From Myxococcales bacterium (lineage in GTDB: Bacteria > Myxococcota_A > Polyangia > Polyangiales > Polyangiaceae), in NCBI GenBank assembly GCA_025351875.1, contig JANXVA010000078.1, positions 1-33,120 of the forward strand: a stretch of 33,120 bases of DNA. Reading direction: 5' to 3'. Below the pieces are notes generated by a model. That model ran no database searches. It was not told where the DNA came from and worked only from the letters and a program-made list of their open reading frames with translations. This document shows, one piece after another, positions 23,561 through 32,338 of this stretch. How positions within the stretch are numbered: the first letter of the stretch is position 1; each line of letters starts with the position of its first letter. Both the position numbers and the translations under genes were made by a program.

Positions 23561-24520
23561 ATGACGCTTTCGCGATCGTCGACCCTCACGAGCCTCGCCG
23601 CGGCGCTCTTGTTCGCGTGCGGAGGCGATCCTGGCGCGCCGATCCCCGCCGCCGCCGTGACGGAGGCCGCACCCGCCTCACCGGCGTCACCCGCGCCGGC
23701 CTCGTCCGACGGAACGCCAGGTGCGTCCGGCACCTTCGCTCTCGCGATCCGCGTCGAGGGCACCGGCCGCGTCGTCTCGCAGCCCGCCGGCATCGACTGC
23801 CCGGGCAAGTGCACCATGAAGGTCTCGACGGGCACGAGCGTCGCGCTCGCCGCCACCGCAGCCGAAGGCTGGCGCCTCGACGCCTGGCGCGGCGCCTGCT
23901 CCGGTAGCGGAGGCTGCTCGGTCGTCGTCACCGCCGACACGTCCGTGACGAGCGCGCTCTCGCTGGTCGATGCGCGTTGGGACCCCGCCGTCGGTGCCGC
24001 GGACTGCACGGCTGCGTGGGGCAACGGCGGCGACAAGCTCTCGCCGTGCGACACCGTGAAGGACGACTACGTCGTCGTCCACAAGAGCACGCGCAACGTC
24101 GCGCTCTGCAAGAGCGGCAACCTCGTGAAGAACCTCCGCGCCGGCCTCGGCTCGAAGCCGGTCGGCGACAAGGTGAAGCAGGGCGACGGCCGCACGCCGG
24201 AGGGCGTGTTCTACGTCCCGCGCCTCGTGCCGAATTCGTCGTTCTACAAGGCATTCCTCATCAGCTACCCGTCCATCGACGCGGCGAGCCGCGGCTTCGC
24301 GGGTGGCCTCATCTCGTCGGCGGTCCGCGCGCAGATCCAGAGCGCGCATTCGGCGTGCGTCGAGCCCCCGCAGGACACCGCGCTCGGCGGCGACATCGAG
24401 CTCATCGGAAACGGTAGCAGCGAGGACTGGACCGCCGGCCATGTCGCCCTCGACGACAAGGACATCGACGTGTTGTGGGCCAGCATCGGCGTCGGCGACT
24501 CGGTGGTGATTCTTCCGTAG
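23561..24520 (+). CDS. Lipoprotein with InlB-B-like 'bacterial repeat' domain and degenerate L,D-transpeptidase (YkuD-like) domain
   Basis: Lipobox ALLFACGG; IRVEGTGRVVSQPAGIDCPGKCTMKVSTGTSVALAATAAEGWRLDAWRGACSGSGGCSVVV; YkuD-like DYVVVHKSTRNVALCKSGNLVKNLRAGLGSKPVGDKVKQGDGRTPEGVFYVPR...DIELIGNGSSEDWTAGHVALDDKDIDVLW. Confidence 0.78.
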   Translation: MTLSRSSTLTSLAAALLFACGGDPGAPIPAAAVTEAAPASPASPAPASSDGTPGASGTFALAIRVEGTGRVVSQPAGIDCPGKCTMKVSTGTSVALAATAAEGWRLDAWRGACSGSGGCSVVVTADTSVTSALSLVDARWDPAVGAADCTAAWGNGGDKLSPCDTVKDDYVVVHKSTRNVALCKSGNLVKNLRAGLGSKPVGDKVKQGDGRTPEGVFYVPRLVPNSSFYKAFLISYPSIDAASRGFAGGLISSAVRAQIQSAHSACVEPPQDTALGGDIELIGNGSSEDWTAGHVALDDKDIDVLWASIGVGDSVVILP

Positions 24521-24605
24521 GAGCGCGTAGCCCTCTTCGGGGAGCGGGCCTCTGGTCATCGATCACATCTGACTGAATTATTCGGCAGTTCTGCGTCAGC
24601 CCGCG

Positions 24606-24773
24606 ATGCGAGACGAGCATCTTGAATGGGCAGGGTGGGAGTTTGGTTCGGCGGAGCTCGGCGATGCACGGCGGACGGCCCGGCTCGTCATGCTTGCAGC
24701 GGAGGCGGCGGCGCGGCCGTCAGGAACGGTGACTGGCGCGTGTATGACGGCGGCCTCGAGGGAAGGAGCCGCC
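24606..24773 (+). mobile_element. IS4/Tn5(IS50)-like transposase N-terminal fragment (decayed)
   Basis: MRDEHLEWAGWEFGSAELGDARRTARLVMLAAEAAARPSGTVTGACMTAASREGA matches the Tn5-type transposase N-terminal pattern (W..F..A.LGD.RRTARLV), then departs into non-homologous sequence. Confidence 0.75.
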
Positions 24774-24854
24774 CCCCCTGGCAGCCTCACCGGAGACGCC
24801 TCAGGTCGCCACTCGGCCACAGAGCGCAACGATCTCGCAGCGCCGCCGGCTGTC

Positions 24855-26441
24855 TCACTGCGTAGAGATCCCCGCGCGCTTCCCGCGCAGGACGAACTTC
24901 TGCACCTTGCCGGTCGCCGTCTTCGGGAGCTCGGCGATGAAGTGGAACGCCTGAGGGCACTTGAAGTGCGCGAGCCGATCGCGCACGAACGTGCGTAGCT
25001 CCTCGGGGGTCGTCGTCGCGCCGGCGCGGAGCACGAGGAACGCGTTCGGCGCCTCTCCCCACTTCTCGTGCGCCATGCCGACGACCGAGACCTCCTGCAC
25101 CGCGGGGTGCTGGAGCAACACGCCCTCGATCTCGACCGACGAGATGTTCTCGCCGCCGCTGATGATGACGTCCTTGATGCGGTCGCGGATCTCGATGTAG
25201 CCGTCCGGGTGGACGACCGCAGCGTCGCCGGAGTGGAAGTAGCCGTTCCTGATCGCGAGCGCGGTCGCCTCGGGGTCGTCGTAGTAGCCCTTCATGACGA
25301 CGTTCCCGCGGACGGTGATCTCGCCCGCTGTCGCCCCGTCGTGGGGGACCTCGCGGCCCTGCTCATCGTCGACGAGCAGCTCGCCCGAGCAGACGAGCTC
25401 GACGCCCTGGCGCGCCTTCACGATCGCGCGCTCCTCGAGCGACAGGCTCGCATGCTCGGGGCGCGCCTCGCACAGCGTGATGAGCGGCGCCGTCTCGGTG
25501 AGGCCATAGACCTGGGTGATGGTCCAACCGAGCTCGCCCTCGACGCGGGCGATGGTCGCAGCCGCGGGAGGTGCACCGCCGGTGAGCACGCGCACTCCGC
25601 CGGGCGCCTTCTTGCGTATCTCGTCGGGGGCGTTCGCGATGCCGATGAGCACCGTGGGGGCCGCGCAGAGCATCGTGATCGACTCGTCCGCGAGCGCCTC
25701 GAAGATCTTCGCCGGCTCGACGCGCCGCAAGCATACGTGCGTGCCGCCGATCGCCGTGACCGTCCACGTGAACGTCCATCCGTTCGCGTGGAACATCGGC
25801 AGCGTCCACAAGTAGCGGTCCGCGGCGGTCATGGGGACGTGAGCGAGAACGCCCACCGAATTGAAGTAGGCGTTGCGGTGCGTGATCATCACGCCCTTCG
25901 GGCGCGCGGTCGTGCCGCTCGTGTAGTTGATGGTCAGCAGATCCGTCTCGGCGATCGCGGGGCGCACGACGTCGATGGTCGCGCCCGGCGCGCCGGAGGC
26001 TTCGAGCTCCTTCTCGTAGTCGAGCCAGCCGCTCTTCTCGCCCTCGAGCGCGACGAACTGAGTGACGTTCGGGATGCGGTCACGGATCGAGTCGACGAGA
26101 TCGAAGTACTCGGGCGCGACGCAGACGATCTTCGCTCCGGAGTGGCCGATGATGTACGCGAAGTCGTCGGCGATGAGCCGGTAGTTCATCGGTACGAGCA
26201 CCGCGCCGAGCTGCGGAACGGCGTAGAACGACTCCAGCTGCGCGTGCGTATTCGGCGCGATGTACGCGACGCGATCGCCCTGATTCACGCCGAGACGCGT
26301 GAGGGCCGCCGACCAGCGGTCGCAACGATCGAAGAGCTGCGCGTAGGTGTAGCGGAGCTCGCCGTCGACCACGGCCTCGCGATTGGCGTAAAGCCGGCGC
26401 GCACGGCGCATGAACTCGAGTGGCGTGAGCGCGACTTCCAT
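24855..26441 (-). CDS. AMP-dependent acyl-CoA synthetase/ligase
   Basis: LLTINYTSGTTARPKGVMITHRN; TQVYGLTETAP; GYFHSGDAAVVHPDGYIEIRDRIKDVIISGGENISSVEIE; C-terminal PKTATGKVQKFVLR. Confidence 0.95.
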   Translation of the reverse strand: MEVALTPLEFMRRARRLYANREAVVDGELRYTYAQLFDRCDRWSAALTRLGVNQGDRVAYIAPNTHAQLESFYAVPQLGAVLVPMNYRLIADDFAYIIGHSGAKIVCVAPEYFDLVDSIRDRIPNVTQFVALEGEKSGWLDYEKELEASGAPGATIDVVRPAIAETDLLTINYTSGTTARPKGVMITHRNAYFNSVGVLAHVPMTAADRYLWTLPMFHANGWTFTWTVTAIGGTHVCLRRVEPAKIFEALADESITMLCAAPTVLIGIANAPDEIRKKAPGGVRVLTGGAPPAAATIARVEGELGWTITQVYGLTETAPLITLCEARPEHASLSLEERAIVKARQGVELVCSGELLVDDEQGREVPHDGATAGEITVRGNVVMKGYYDDPEATALAIRNGYFHSGDAAVVHPDGYIEIRDRIKDVIISGGENISSVEIEGVLLQHPAVQEVSVVGMAHEKWGEAPNAFLVLRAGATTTPEELRTFVRDRLAHFKCPQAFHFIAELPKTATGKVQKFVLRGKRAGISTQ

Positions 26442-26472
26442 CGGAACCCTCCTTACGAGGCCCGAGGTTACG

Positions 26473-27330
26473 TCACTGAGCGACGACCGCGCTGGCGTTT
26501 GCGAGCGCAGGACCTGCGCCAGCGCCCTGACGCGTCCGCTCGCGGAGCCACGCGATCCCGTGCGCCATGAAGGTCCAGTCGACCATGTGCCCGGCGTTGC
26601 GCTCCTCGACCTTGTACGGCCAGCCCATCGCGGCGAGCGAGCCGGCGAACGAGCGCGAGTGGCCGGCGGTCTGCGGGTCGGCGGCAGACACGCCGACGAA
26701 CACCGGGACGCGCTTGTTCTTCGGCGACGTTGCGCTCTCGGGCTTCACCCAGGAGGAGCCGCCGGCGAGGACGATGTAGCCGTCGACGTCGAGCATGTTG
26801 CGCACGGCCAGCGAGCTGCCGTAATAGGCGCCGCTCGAGAAGCCGACCACGAACGTCTCGTCGAACTTGTGGCCGACCTTCTTCTCGAGGGTGGTGCGCG
26901 CCCTGGCGATGCCCGCGAGGATGCCCGCCTCCTGGTCCTTCTGCGCCGCCTGCGCCGTCGGCCACACGTAGCCGACGCCGTCGCTCGGGCTCGTCGGCAT
27001 CAGGACGGTGAAGCCGTGCTTCTTCGCGTGCAGCGCCATCGCGCGCTGCTGCATGTAGAAGAACCCGTTGTACATCGCGAGCGAGCCGTGGAGATAGATG
27101 ACGAGCGTGTTCTTGCCGCTGCCGTCCGTCGCCGCGCCGCCGTCGAAGAAGCAGGTGTGCTCGGAGAGCTCGCTGACCTCGGGGGCGCAGTAGGTCTTTC
27201 CCTCGGGCGGCGTCTTCGCCGTCTTTCCGGTCTTCGCCTTGGTGGTTGCCTCATCAGCAGCGGAAGGAGACGCGAACGTGAAGGACGTCGCGAGCGTCAG
27301 CAGGGCGAGGGTAGCGAGGGCGGGTCGCAT
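26473..27330 (-). CDS. Secreted alpha/beta hydrolase
   Basis: Signal peptide MRPALATLALLTLATSFTFASPSAA; VIYLHGSLAMYNG; GFSSGAYYG elbow; GHMVDW near C-terminus. ATG at 27330 preferred over the longer ORF. Confidence 0.78.
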   Translation of the reverse strand: MRPALATLALLTLATSFTFASPSAADEATTKAKTGKTAKTPPEGKTYCAPEVSELSEHTCFFDGGAATDGSGKNTLVIYLHGSLAMYNGFFYMQQRAMALHAKKHGFTVLMPTSPSDGVGYVWPTAQAAQKDQEAGILAGIARARTTLEKKVGHKFDETFVVGFSSGAYYGSSLAVRNMLDVDGYIVLAGGSSWVKPESATSPKNKRVPVFVGVSAADPQTAGHSRSFAGSLAAMGWPYKVEERNAGHMVDWTFMAHGIAWLRERTRQGAGAGPALANASAVVAQ

Positions 27331-27382
27331 GGCCGCAGGGCGTACCACAGAACGACCGGAGGAGCACCCTGCGGGCGGGACC

Positions 27383-27402
27383 CCGAGGACTGTGGTCCTC
27401 GG
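27383..27402. repeat. Inverted repeat ccgaggac-tgtg-gtcctcgg
   Basis: 8-bp perfect arms, 4-nt loop, in the divergent hydrolase/fpg intergenic region. Confidence 0.5.
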
Positions 27403-27451
27403 TTCGCGCCTCCTTGTCCTCGCCGCGTAGGCGGTGCAGATCGCGTTCATC

Positions 27452-28273
27452 GTGCCCGAGCTCCCTGAAGTGGAACATGCGCGCCGCACCCTTTCGAGGT
27501 GGCTCGAGGGTGCGCGGATCGACGCCGTAACCGTGCAGGATGCACGGATTCTCGACCACGGTGTGACTCCTGCACGAGTCGTGCGCGCCCTCGAGGGGCG
27601 CCGCGTGACGGCGGTCGAGCGGCGAGGCAAATGGCTGCGTCTCGCGCTCGATTCGGGGCGCGTGTTCTCGCACCTCGGGATGACGGGGAAGTGGGTTCGT
27701 ACGGAGGTCGGGGCGGAGGAGACCAGGTTCGAAAAAATTCGCGTCGACGCGACGGCACGCGACAAGACGCGCAGAAGCGTGCGGTATCTCGACCCCCGGC
27801 TCTTCGGCCGCTTCGTGGTCGTGAAGGAGGGCGAGGCCGATCTCAAGGCATGGAATGAGCTCGGACCCGATCCGCTGGTGGACGGGATCGACGTCAGCGC
27901 ACTGCACGCGAAGCTCGCGAAGCGAAGGCTCGCGATCAAGCCGACGCTCCTCGATCAGGGCGTGCTCGCGGGCGTAGGCAACATCCTCGCGACGGAGGCG
28001 CTGTTCTACGCGCGCATCGATCCGCGTCGGCCGTCGCGCGACCTCTCGCGCGTCGAGGTGGGCAAGCTCTCGCGCGGCATCCGTCGCGCGATCGACAGGA
28101 CGCTCGCGAAGGAGACGGGCGAGACGATCCAGTACGTCGAGGAGCCGGGCGCCCCGAACCCGTTCACGATCTACGGCCACGAGGGCGAGCCGTGCCCGTC
28201 GTGCAGTCGGCCACTCGCGAAGATGTTCCTCGGCGGGCGGGGCACCGTGCTGTGTGTGCACTGCCAGCGATGA
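27452..28273 (+). CDS. mutM: Formamidopyrimidine-DNA glycosylase
   Basis: (GTG)PELPEVEHARRTL; LDQGVLAGVGNILATEALF (H2TH); zinc finger CPSCSRPLAKMFLGGRGTVLCVHCQR. Confidence 0.92.
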   Translation: MPELPEVEHARRTLSRWLEGARIDAVTVQDARILDHGVTPARVVRALEGRRVTAVERRGKWLRLALDSGRVFSHLGMTGKWVRTEVGAEETRFEKIRVDATARDKTRRSVRYLDPRLFGRFVVVKEGEADLKAWNELGPDPLVDGIDVSALHAKLAKRRLAIKPTLLDQGVLAGVGNILATEALFYARIDPRRPSRDLSRVEVGKLSRGIRRAIDRTLAKETGETIQYVEEPGAPNPFTIYGHEGEPCPSCSRPLAKMFLGGRGTVLCVHCQR

Positions 28274-28292
28274 TCGCGATAACCTGCGCTCC

Positions 28293-29000
28293 ATGATCAC
28301 GACCGAAGACCCGCTCCCGCGTCGCTGGTACACGGCGGGCACCAACCTAGAGGTGTGGGGCAAGGCCGGGACGTACAAGGCGGTGCCGTACGAGGCACTC
28401 CCCCCGCTGCCCGCGACCACGACCGACTCGTTTGCGTGGCTGCGCGGCGCGCCGTTGTCGCCGCACGGGCTCGACTTCGGCGACGACGCGAGCGCTGAAG
28501 AAGACGACACGGCGAAGCAGGCCGCGATCGACGCGCGGCTCGCCCGGGTCGTCTTCGACGCGACGAAGCTGGGCCTCACCGTGCCGCCGGCGCTGATCGC
28601 GTTCTTCGTTCATCCGGAGCTCCATCGCCGCGTGCCGAGCTGCACTGCCTGCTACCTCGACGTACCGGCGAAGCTCGTGGAGCTCCCGGGCGGCCAGCCT
28701 GGGCGCCTCCTGCGCTTCATGAACGACCAGCAGTGCTGCATCCTCTGGTACGTGCACCTCGAGCCGAGCGGCGGTCACTCGGTGGTGTGCGCGGCGCCCG
28801 AGTGGATCGAGGGCGCTGTGGGCGAGAGCCTCGAGGACGTGACGACGCCGCGCGACGTCGAGATGTGCGCGCCCGACTTCGAGACCTTCATGCATCGCTT
28901 CTGGATGGAGAACTCGCTCTGGTTCGCGGTGAGCAAGGGCGCGCCCCTCACGGCGGAGCAGACGGCGTACGCGGCATGCTCGGCTTCAACGTCGCCGTGA
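28293..29000 (+). CDS. Conserved hypothetical protein (possibly SMI1/KNR4-like, unverified)
   Basis: MITTEDPLPRRWYTAGTNLEVWGKAG...LIAFFVHPELHRRVPSCTACYLDVPAKLVELPGGQPGRLLRFMNDQQCCILWYVHL; high GC3 coding pattern. Confidence 0.65.
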   Translation: MITTEDPLPRRWYTAGTNLEVWGKAGTYKAVPYEALPPLPATTTDSFAWLRGAPLSPHGLDFGDDASAEEDDTAKQAAIDARLARVVFDATKLGLTVPPALIAFFVHPELHRRVPSCTACYLDVPAKLVELPGGQPGRLLRFMNDQQCCILWYVHLEPSGGHSVVCAAPEWIEGAVGESLEDVTTPRDVEMCAPDFETFMHRFWMENSLWFAVSKGAPLTAEQTAYAACSASTSP

Positions 29001-29025
29001 ACCCGTTGGGCCGCGCATCCTCGGC

Positions 29026-29196
29026 CTACATCCTCGGCTTCTCGGGCGTCTTCGAGAGGGGCTCGTCGGCGGACGGTCCGTCGTCGAAGTCGATCGCGAT
29101 GACCTCCCCGCACGGGCAGCCCGCCAGGCCCTGATCGCGTTCGAAGGTCCACGTGGCCGAAGGGCGCGCGCACCGCGGACACGCCTCAAGTCTCAT
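29026..29196 (-). CDS. 56-aa Cys-rich (zinc-ribbon-like) protein
   Basis: Below the ORF-track cutoff: MRLEACPRCARPSATWTFERDQGLAGCPCGEVIAIDFDDGPSADEPLSKTPEKPRM*; CPRC and CPC motifs; starts 13 nt downstream of the pirin stop. Confidence 0.6.
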   Translation of the reverse strand: MRLEACPRCARPSATWTFERDQGLAGCPCGEVIAIDFDDGPSADEPLSKTPEKPRM

Positions 29197-29209
29197 CCGT
29201 AAAGCCGTA

Positions 29210-30232
29210 TCACGCGATCTTCTCGACGCGCCCGTCGGCGTGCTTGGCGAAGCGCCCGGCGTCGCGCTCGTGGACGGGGGCCTCGCTCGGCCACGGCCAG
29301 CCGCCGAAGCGGGTGCGCTGGTAGTCGCTGATGGCGCGCTGGATGCCCTCGCGCGTGTTCATGACGAACGGCCCGTGCGCGACGACGGGCTCGCCGATCG
29401 GGCGGCCTTGCAGCATGAGGAGCGCGCAAGGGCCGTCGCCTGCCACGAGCGTGAGCTCCTCGCCGCTCTCGACGACCATCGCGCAATGCTCGGAGACGCG
29501 CTCGCCGCCGACCTCGACCGAAGGTCCTTCGTAGAAGTAGAGCGTGCGGATCGCGTCCTCGTTCGAGGCAGGCGGGAGCTTCCACGTCGCATTCGCCTCC
29601 ATGAGGACGGTCCAGATCGCGACGTCGGTGTCGGGACGCGCGGCCCACGAGCGCGGCGGCGGCGGAGGCGGCTTCTTTCCGTCGAGCTCGCCTGCGACCA
29701 CATCGATCGCCGTGACACGCCCGCGGTCGTCCTTGGCGATGATGCGCGGGATGTCCTTCTGCCAGAGCATCGTGAAGTGCGGCTCGACCATCTTGTCCTC
29801 GGCCGGCAAGTTCAGCCAGATCTGGAAGAGCTCGAGCGGGTTCGGCTTGTCGCGCTCGAGGAGCGGGAACATCTCGGAATGCACGATGCCGCCGCCGGCC
29901 GTGAGCCACTGCGTGTCGCCCGAGCCGAAGCGCGCGGCGGCGCCGAGCGAGTCCGAGTGATCGATGAAGCCCTTGCGCACGACGGTCACGGTCTCGAAGC
30001 CGCGATGCGGATGGCCGGGAAAACCAGGCACGATCTCGCCGTGGTACATGCGCCAGCCGTCCTTGCCCTCGAAGTCCTGGCCGATGTTGCGGCCCTCCAG
30101 CGTGGCGCTCGGCGGCGCCATGCCCTCGTCACCGGCAGGGTAGGCGTCGTCGTGGTGAACGCAGAACAGAAACGGGTCGGTGGTCCCCCACGGGAACCCG
30201 AGCGGCGCCTTGGCGATGATCGATGAGCTCAC
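29210..30232 (-). CDS. Pirin family protein
   Basis: HPHRGFETVTVVRKGFIDHSDSLG...GSGDTQWLTAGGGIVHSEM...ELFQIWLNLPAEDKM; C-terminal cupin-like domain. Confidence 0.92.
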   Translation of the reverse strand: MSSSIIAKAPLGFPWGTTDPFLFCVHHDDAYPAGDEGMAPPSATLEGRNIGQDFEGKDGWRMYHGEIVPGFPGHPHRGFETVTVVRKGFIDHSDSLGAAARFGSGDTQWLTAGGGIVHSEMFPLLERDKPNPLELFQIWLNLPAEDKMVEPHFTMLWQKDIPRIIAKDDRGRVTAIDVVAGELDGKKPPPPPPRSWAARPDTDVAIWTVLMEANATWKLPPASNEDAIRTLYFYEGPSVEVGGERVSEHCAMVVESGEELTLVAGDGPCALLMLQGRPIGEPVVAHGPFVMNTREGIQRAISDYQRTRFGGWPWPSEAPVHERDAGRFAKHADGRVEKIA

Positions 30233-30257
30233 ACACCCAGCATAACCAGCACCGCCT

Positions 30258-30902
30258 CTAGCGGCACGCCCTCGTGAAGCGCGCGTCGAGGTCGCGGACG
30301 CGTCGGTCGGCGGGCTTCTCCTTCTTGGCCTTGTCGAGGTCCTTCGAGGCGTACTTGCACATGAGCTGCCGCGACGCCTGCGACGGCGAGATCGTCACCT
30401 GCTTGAGCGTCTTGTCGGCGCTCAGGATCGGCACCTCGAGGGAGCACAGCCGCTTCGACTCGAGGACGAGCACCTTCGCCTCCGCATCGGGCAGGGCCTC
30501 GAGGCGTGGGCGCGCCGACTCGACCTCGTCACAACGCATCGTCGCGTCGCCCTCGTCGGGCTTCGCAGGGTTCGTCACGACGCCCGCCTTCACCATCGCA
30601 TCGATCTCGCGGAGCTGCGTCTTGGTCTGCTCGAACGCGGCACGGTCCGCGGGGCTCATCGTGTCGGCGGGCGGAGGAGGCACCACCGGCGCGGCCGTGA
30701 CGACGGCGACGGGAATCACGCCCGCGTCGAGCGACGCGCCCTGCGTCGTCGCCGTCGAGGAGAGCAGCTGCGGCGCCGGCGGGAAGGGCTTCCGCTTCTT
30801 CTTGCAGCCTGTGACCGAGGTGAGCGAGACGAGCGCGAGCCCGAGCCCGAGCACCTGCACCAGCCGAGACCTCTTCGAAGTGATCACTTTCCGCGAAATC
30901 AC
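30258..30902 (-). CDS. Lipoprotein of unknown function
   Basis: LGLALVSLTSVTGCKKKRKP lipobox; GC3-rich frame to stop at 30258. Confidence 0.65.
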   Translation of the reverse strand: MISRKVITSKRSRLVQVLGLGLALVSLTSVTGCKKKRKPFPPAPQLLSSTATTQGASLDAGVIPVAVVTAAPVVPPPPADTMSPADRAAFEQTKTQLREIDAMVKAGVVTNPAKPDEGDATMRCDEVESARPRLEALPDAEAKVLVLESKRLCSLEVPILSADKTLKQVTISPSQASRQLMCKYASKDLDKAKKEKPADRRVRDLDARFTRACR

Positions 30903-31058
30903 GAGCCTTCGAAGCTAGCGCGAAGGGACCACTCTCGGCTACCTCCGTGCGCGGTAGGAGGGAGGCCACCTCACCGACGTGAGACTGCAAAAGGCAAGGG
31001 AGGAAGGCGCGCGTAGCTCGCCCCGCATCGCAATGCGGCGGGTGATAGCGTCCTCCGT

Positions 31059-32315
31059 GTGAGCCAGGGGAGCGAGGGCGCAGTGAGCCGCGGACCGTCC
31101 CAGCCGCGCGGGCCGCATCCCGTCGTCTGGACGGTGCTCTATCTTCCGTTCGGCGCGCTCAGCGGCTTCGTCACGGTGGCGCTCACGTTCCTCGCGACCA
31201 AGCACGGGCTCTCGATCTCCGAGGGCGCGCTGCTGAACGGCGCGCAGATGGGAACGCAGTGGCTCAAGTGGCTCTGGGCCCCGGTCGTCGACGTCACGCT
31301 CACGCCGCGCAAGTGGTACGTGCTCTCGACGGCCGCGTCGGCCGTCGGCGTCCTCGGCATGGCCGCGGTGCCGCTCGGGCCGGACACGCTCGGCGTGCTC
31401 CTCGCGATCATCGCCGCCGCGAGCCTCATCAACTCGGCCGTCGGCATGGCGGTCGAAGCGCTCATCGCGCAGGCGACGCCACCCGATCAGGTCGGCCGCG
31501 TCAGCGCCTGGTTCCAGGCCGGCAACCTGGGCGGCGCGGGGCTCGGCGGCGGGCTCGGTCTCTTCCTCGTCGTCCACCTCCCGAAGCCGTGGATGGGCGG
31601 GGCGATCATGGGCGTCCTCTTCATGCTGTGCTGCTTCGCGCTCCTCTTCACGCCGCAACACCAGTCGCTGCACGCGCACACGACGTCGTTCGAGGCGGTG
31701 AAGGGCGTCGTCCGTGATCTGAAGCTGATGTTGAAGACGAAGGGCGGTCTCCTCTCCGCCGTGCTCTGCATCCTGCCCGTCGGGACCGGCGCCGCGCAGG
31801 CCGTCCTCACGCAGGCCAAGGTGGCGGGCTTCTGGGGCGCGGGCGAGCGCGAGGTCGAGCTCCTCCAAGGCCTCGCCGCCGGCTTCGTGACGGCGGTCGG
31901 CTGCTTCGCGGGAGGCTGGGTGTGTCAGCGCCTCGCGCCGCGTACCGCGTACGCGGTGATCGGAGTCGGGCTCGCCCTCGTCGCCGCGGGGATGGCGCTC
32001 AGCCCTGCGACCGTCTTGATGTACGTCGTCTGGAACCTGACCTACGCGTTCGGTGTCGGCCTCTCCTACGCCGCGTTCACCGCGGTGGTGCTGAGCGCGA
32101 TGGGCGCGGGGTCTGGCGCGACGAAGTACAATGTGTACGCGTCGCTCGCGAACTTCCCGATCTGGTGGCTCGGGCTGCTCCTCGGCTTCGCGGCGGATCA
32201 CTGGGGCGTGCGGAAGATGCTCCTCACCGAGGCGGCGCTCGGCGTCATCGGCGTCGCGATCTTCGCGTTCACCGCGGCTCGCGTGCGCCGCTCGAAGCTG
32301 GCCGACACGGTGTGA
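31059..32315 (+). CDS. MFS transporter (AmpG/PAT-like)
   Basis: GTG start; about 12 hydrophobic segments; LPFGALSGFVTVALTFLATKHGLSISEGALLNGAQMGTQWLKWLWAPVVD...DQVGRVSAWFQAGNLGGAGLGGGLG. Confidence 0.88.
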   Translation: MSQGSEGAVSRGPSQPRGPHPVVWTVLYLPFGALSGFVTVALTFLATKHGLSISEGALLNGAQMGTQWLKWLWAPVVDVTLTPRKWYVLSTAASAVGVLGMAAVPLGPDTLGVLLAIIAAASLINSAVGMAVEALIAQATPPDQVGRVSAWFQAGNLGGAGLGGGLGLFLVVHLPKPWMGGAIMGVLFMLCCFALLFTPQHQSLHAHTTSFEAVKGVVRDLKLMLKTKGGLLSAVLCILPVGTGAAQAVLTQAKVAGFWGAGEREVELLQGLAAGFVTAVGCFAGGWVCQRLAPRTAYAVIGVGLALVAAGMALSPATVLMYVVWNLTYAFGVGLSYAAFTAVVLSAMGAGSGATKYNVYASLANFPIWWLGLLLGFAADHWGVRKMLLTEAALGVIGVAIFAFTAARVRRSKLADTV

Positions 32316-32338
32316 ACGCCCTGTGGGGCTCCTACTTG

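Noticed and set aside
24774-24998. Continuation of the 24606 ORF beyond the transposase-like segment
   Set aside because: Homology pattern stops near 24773 and the remainder overlaps the acyl-CoA ligase 3' end antisense.
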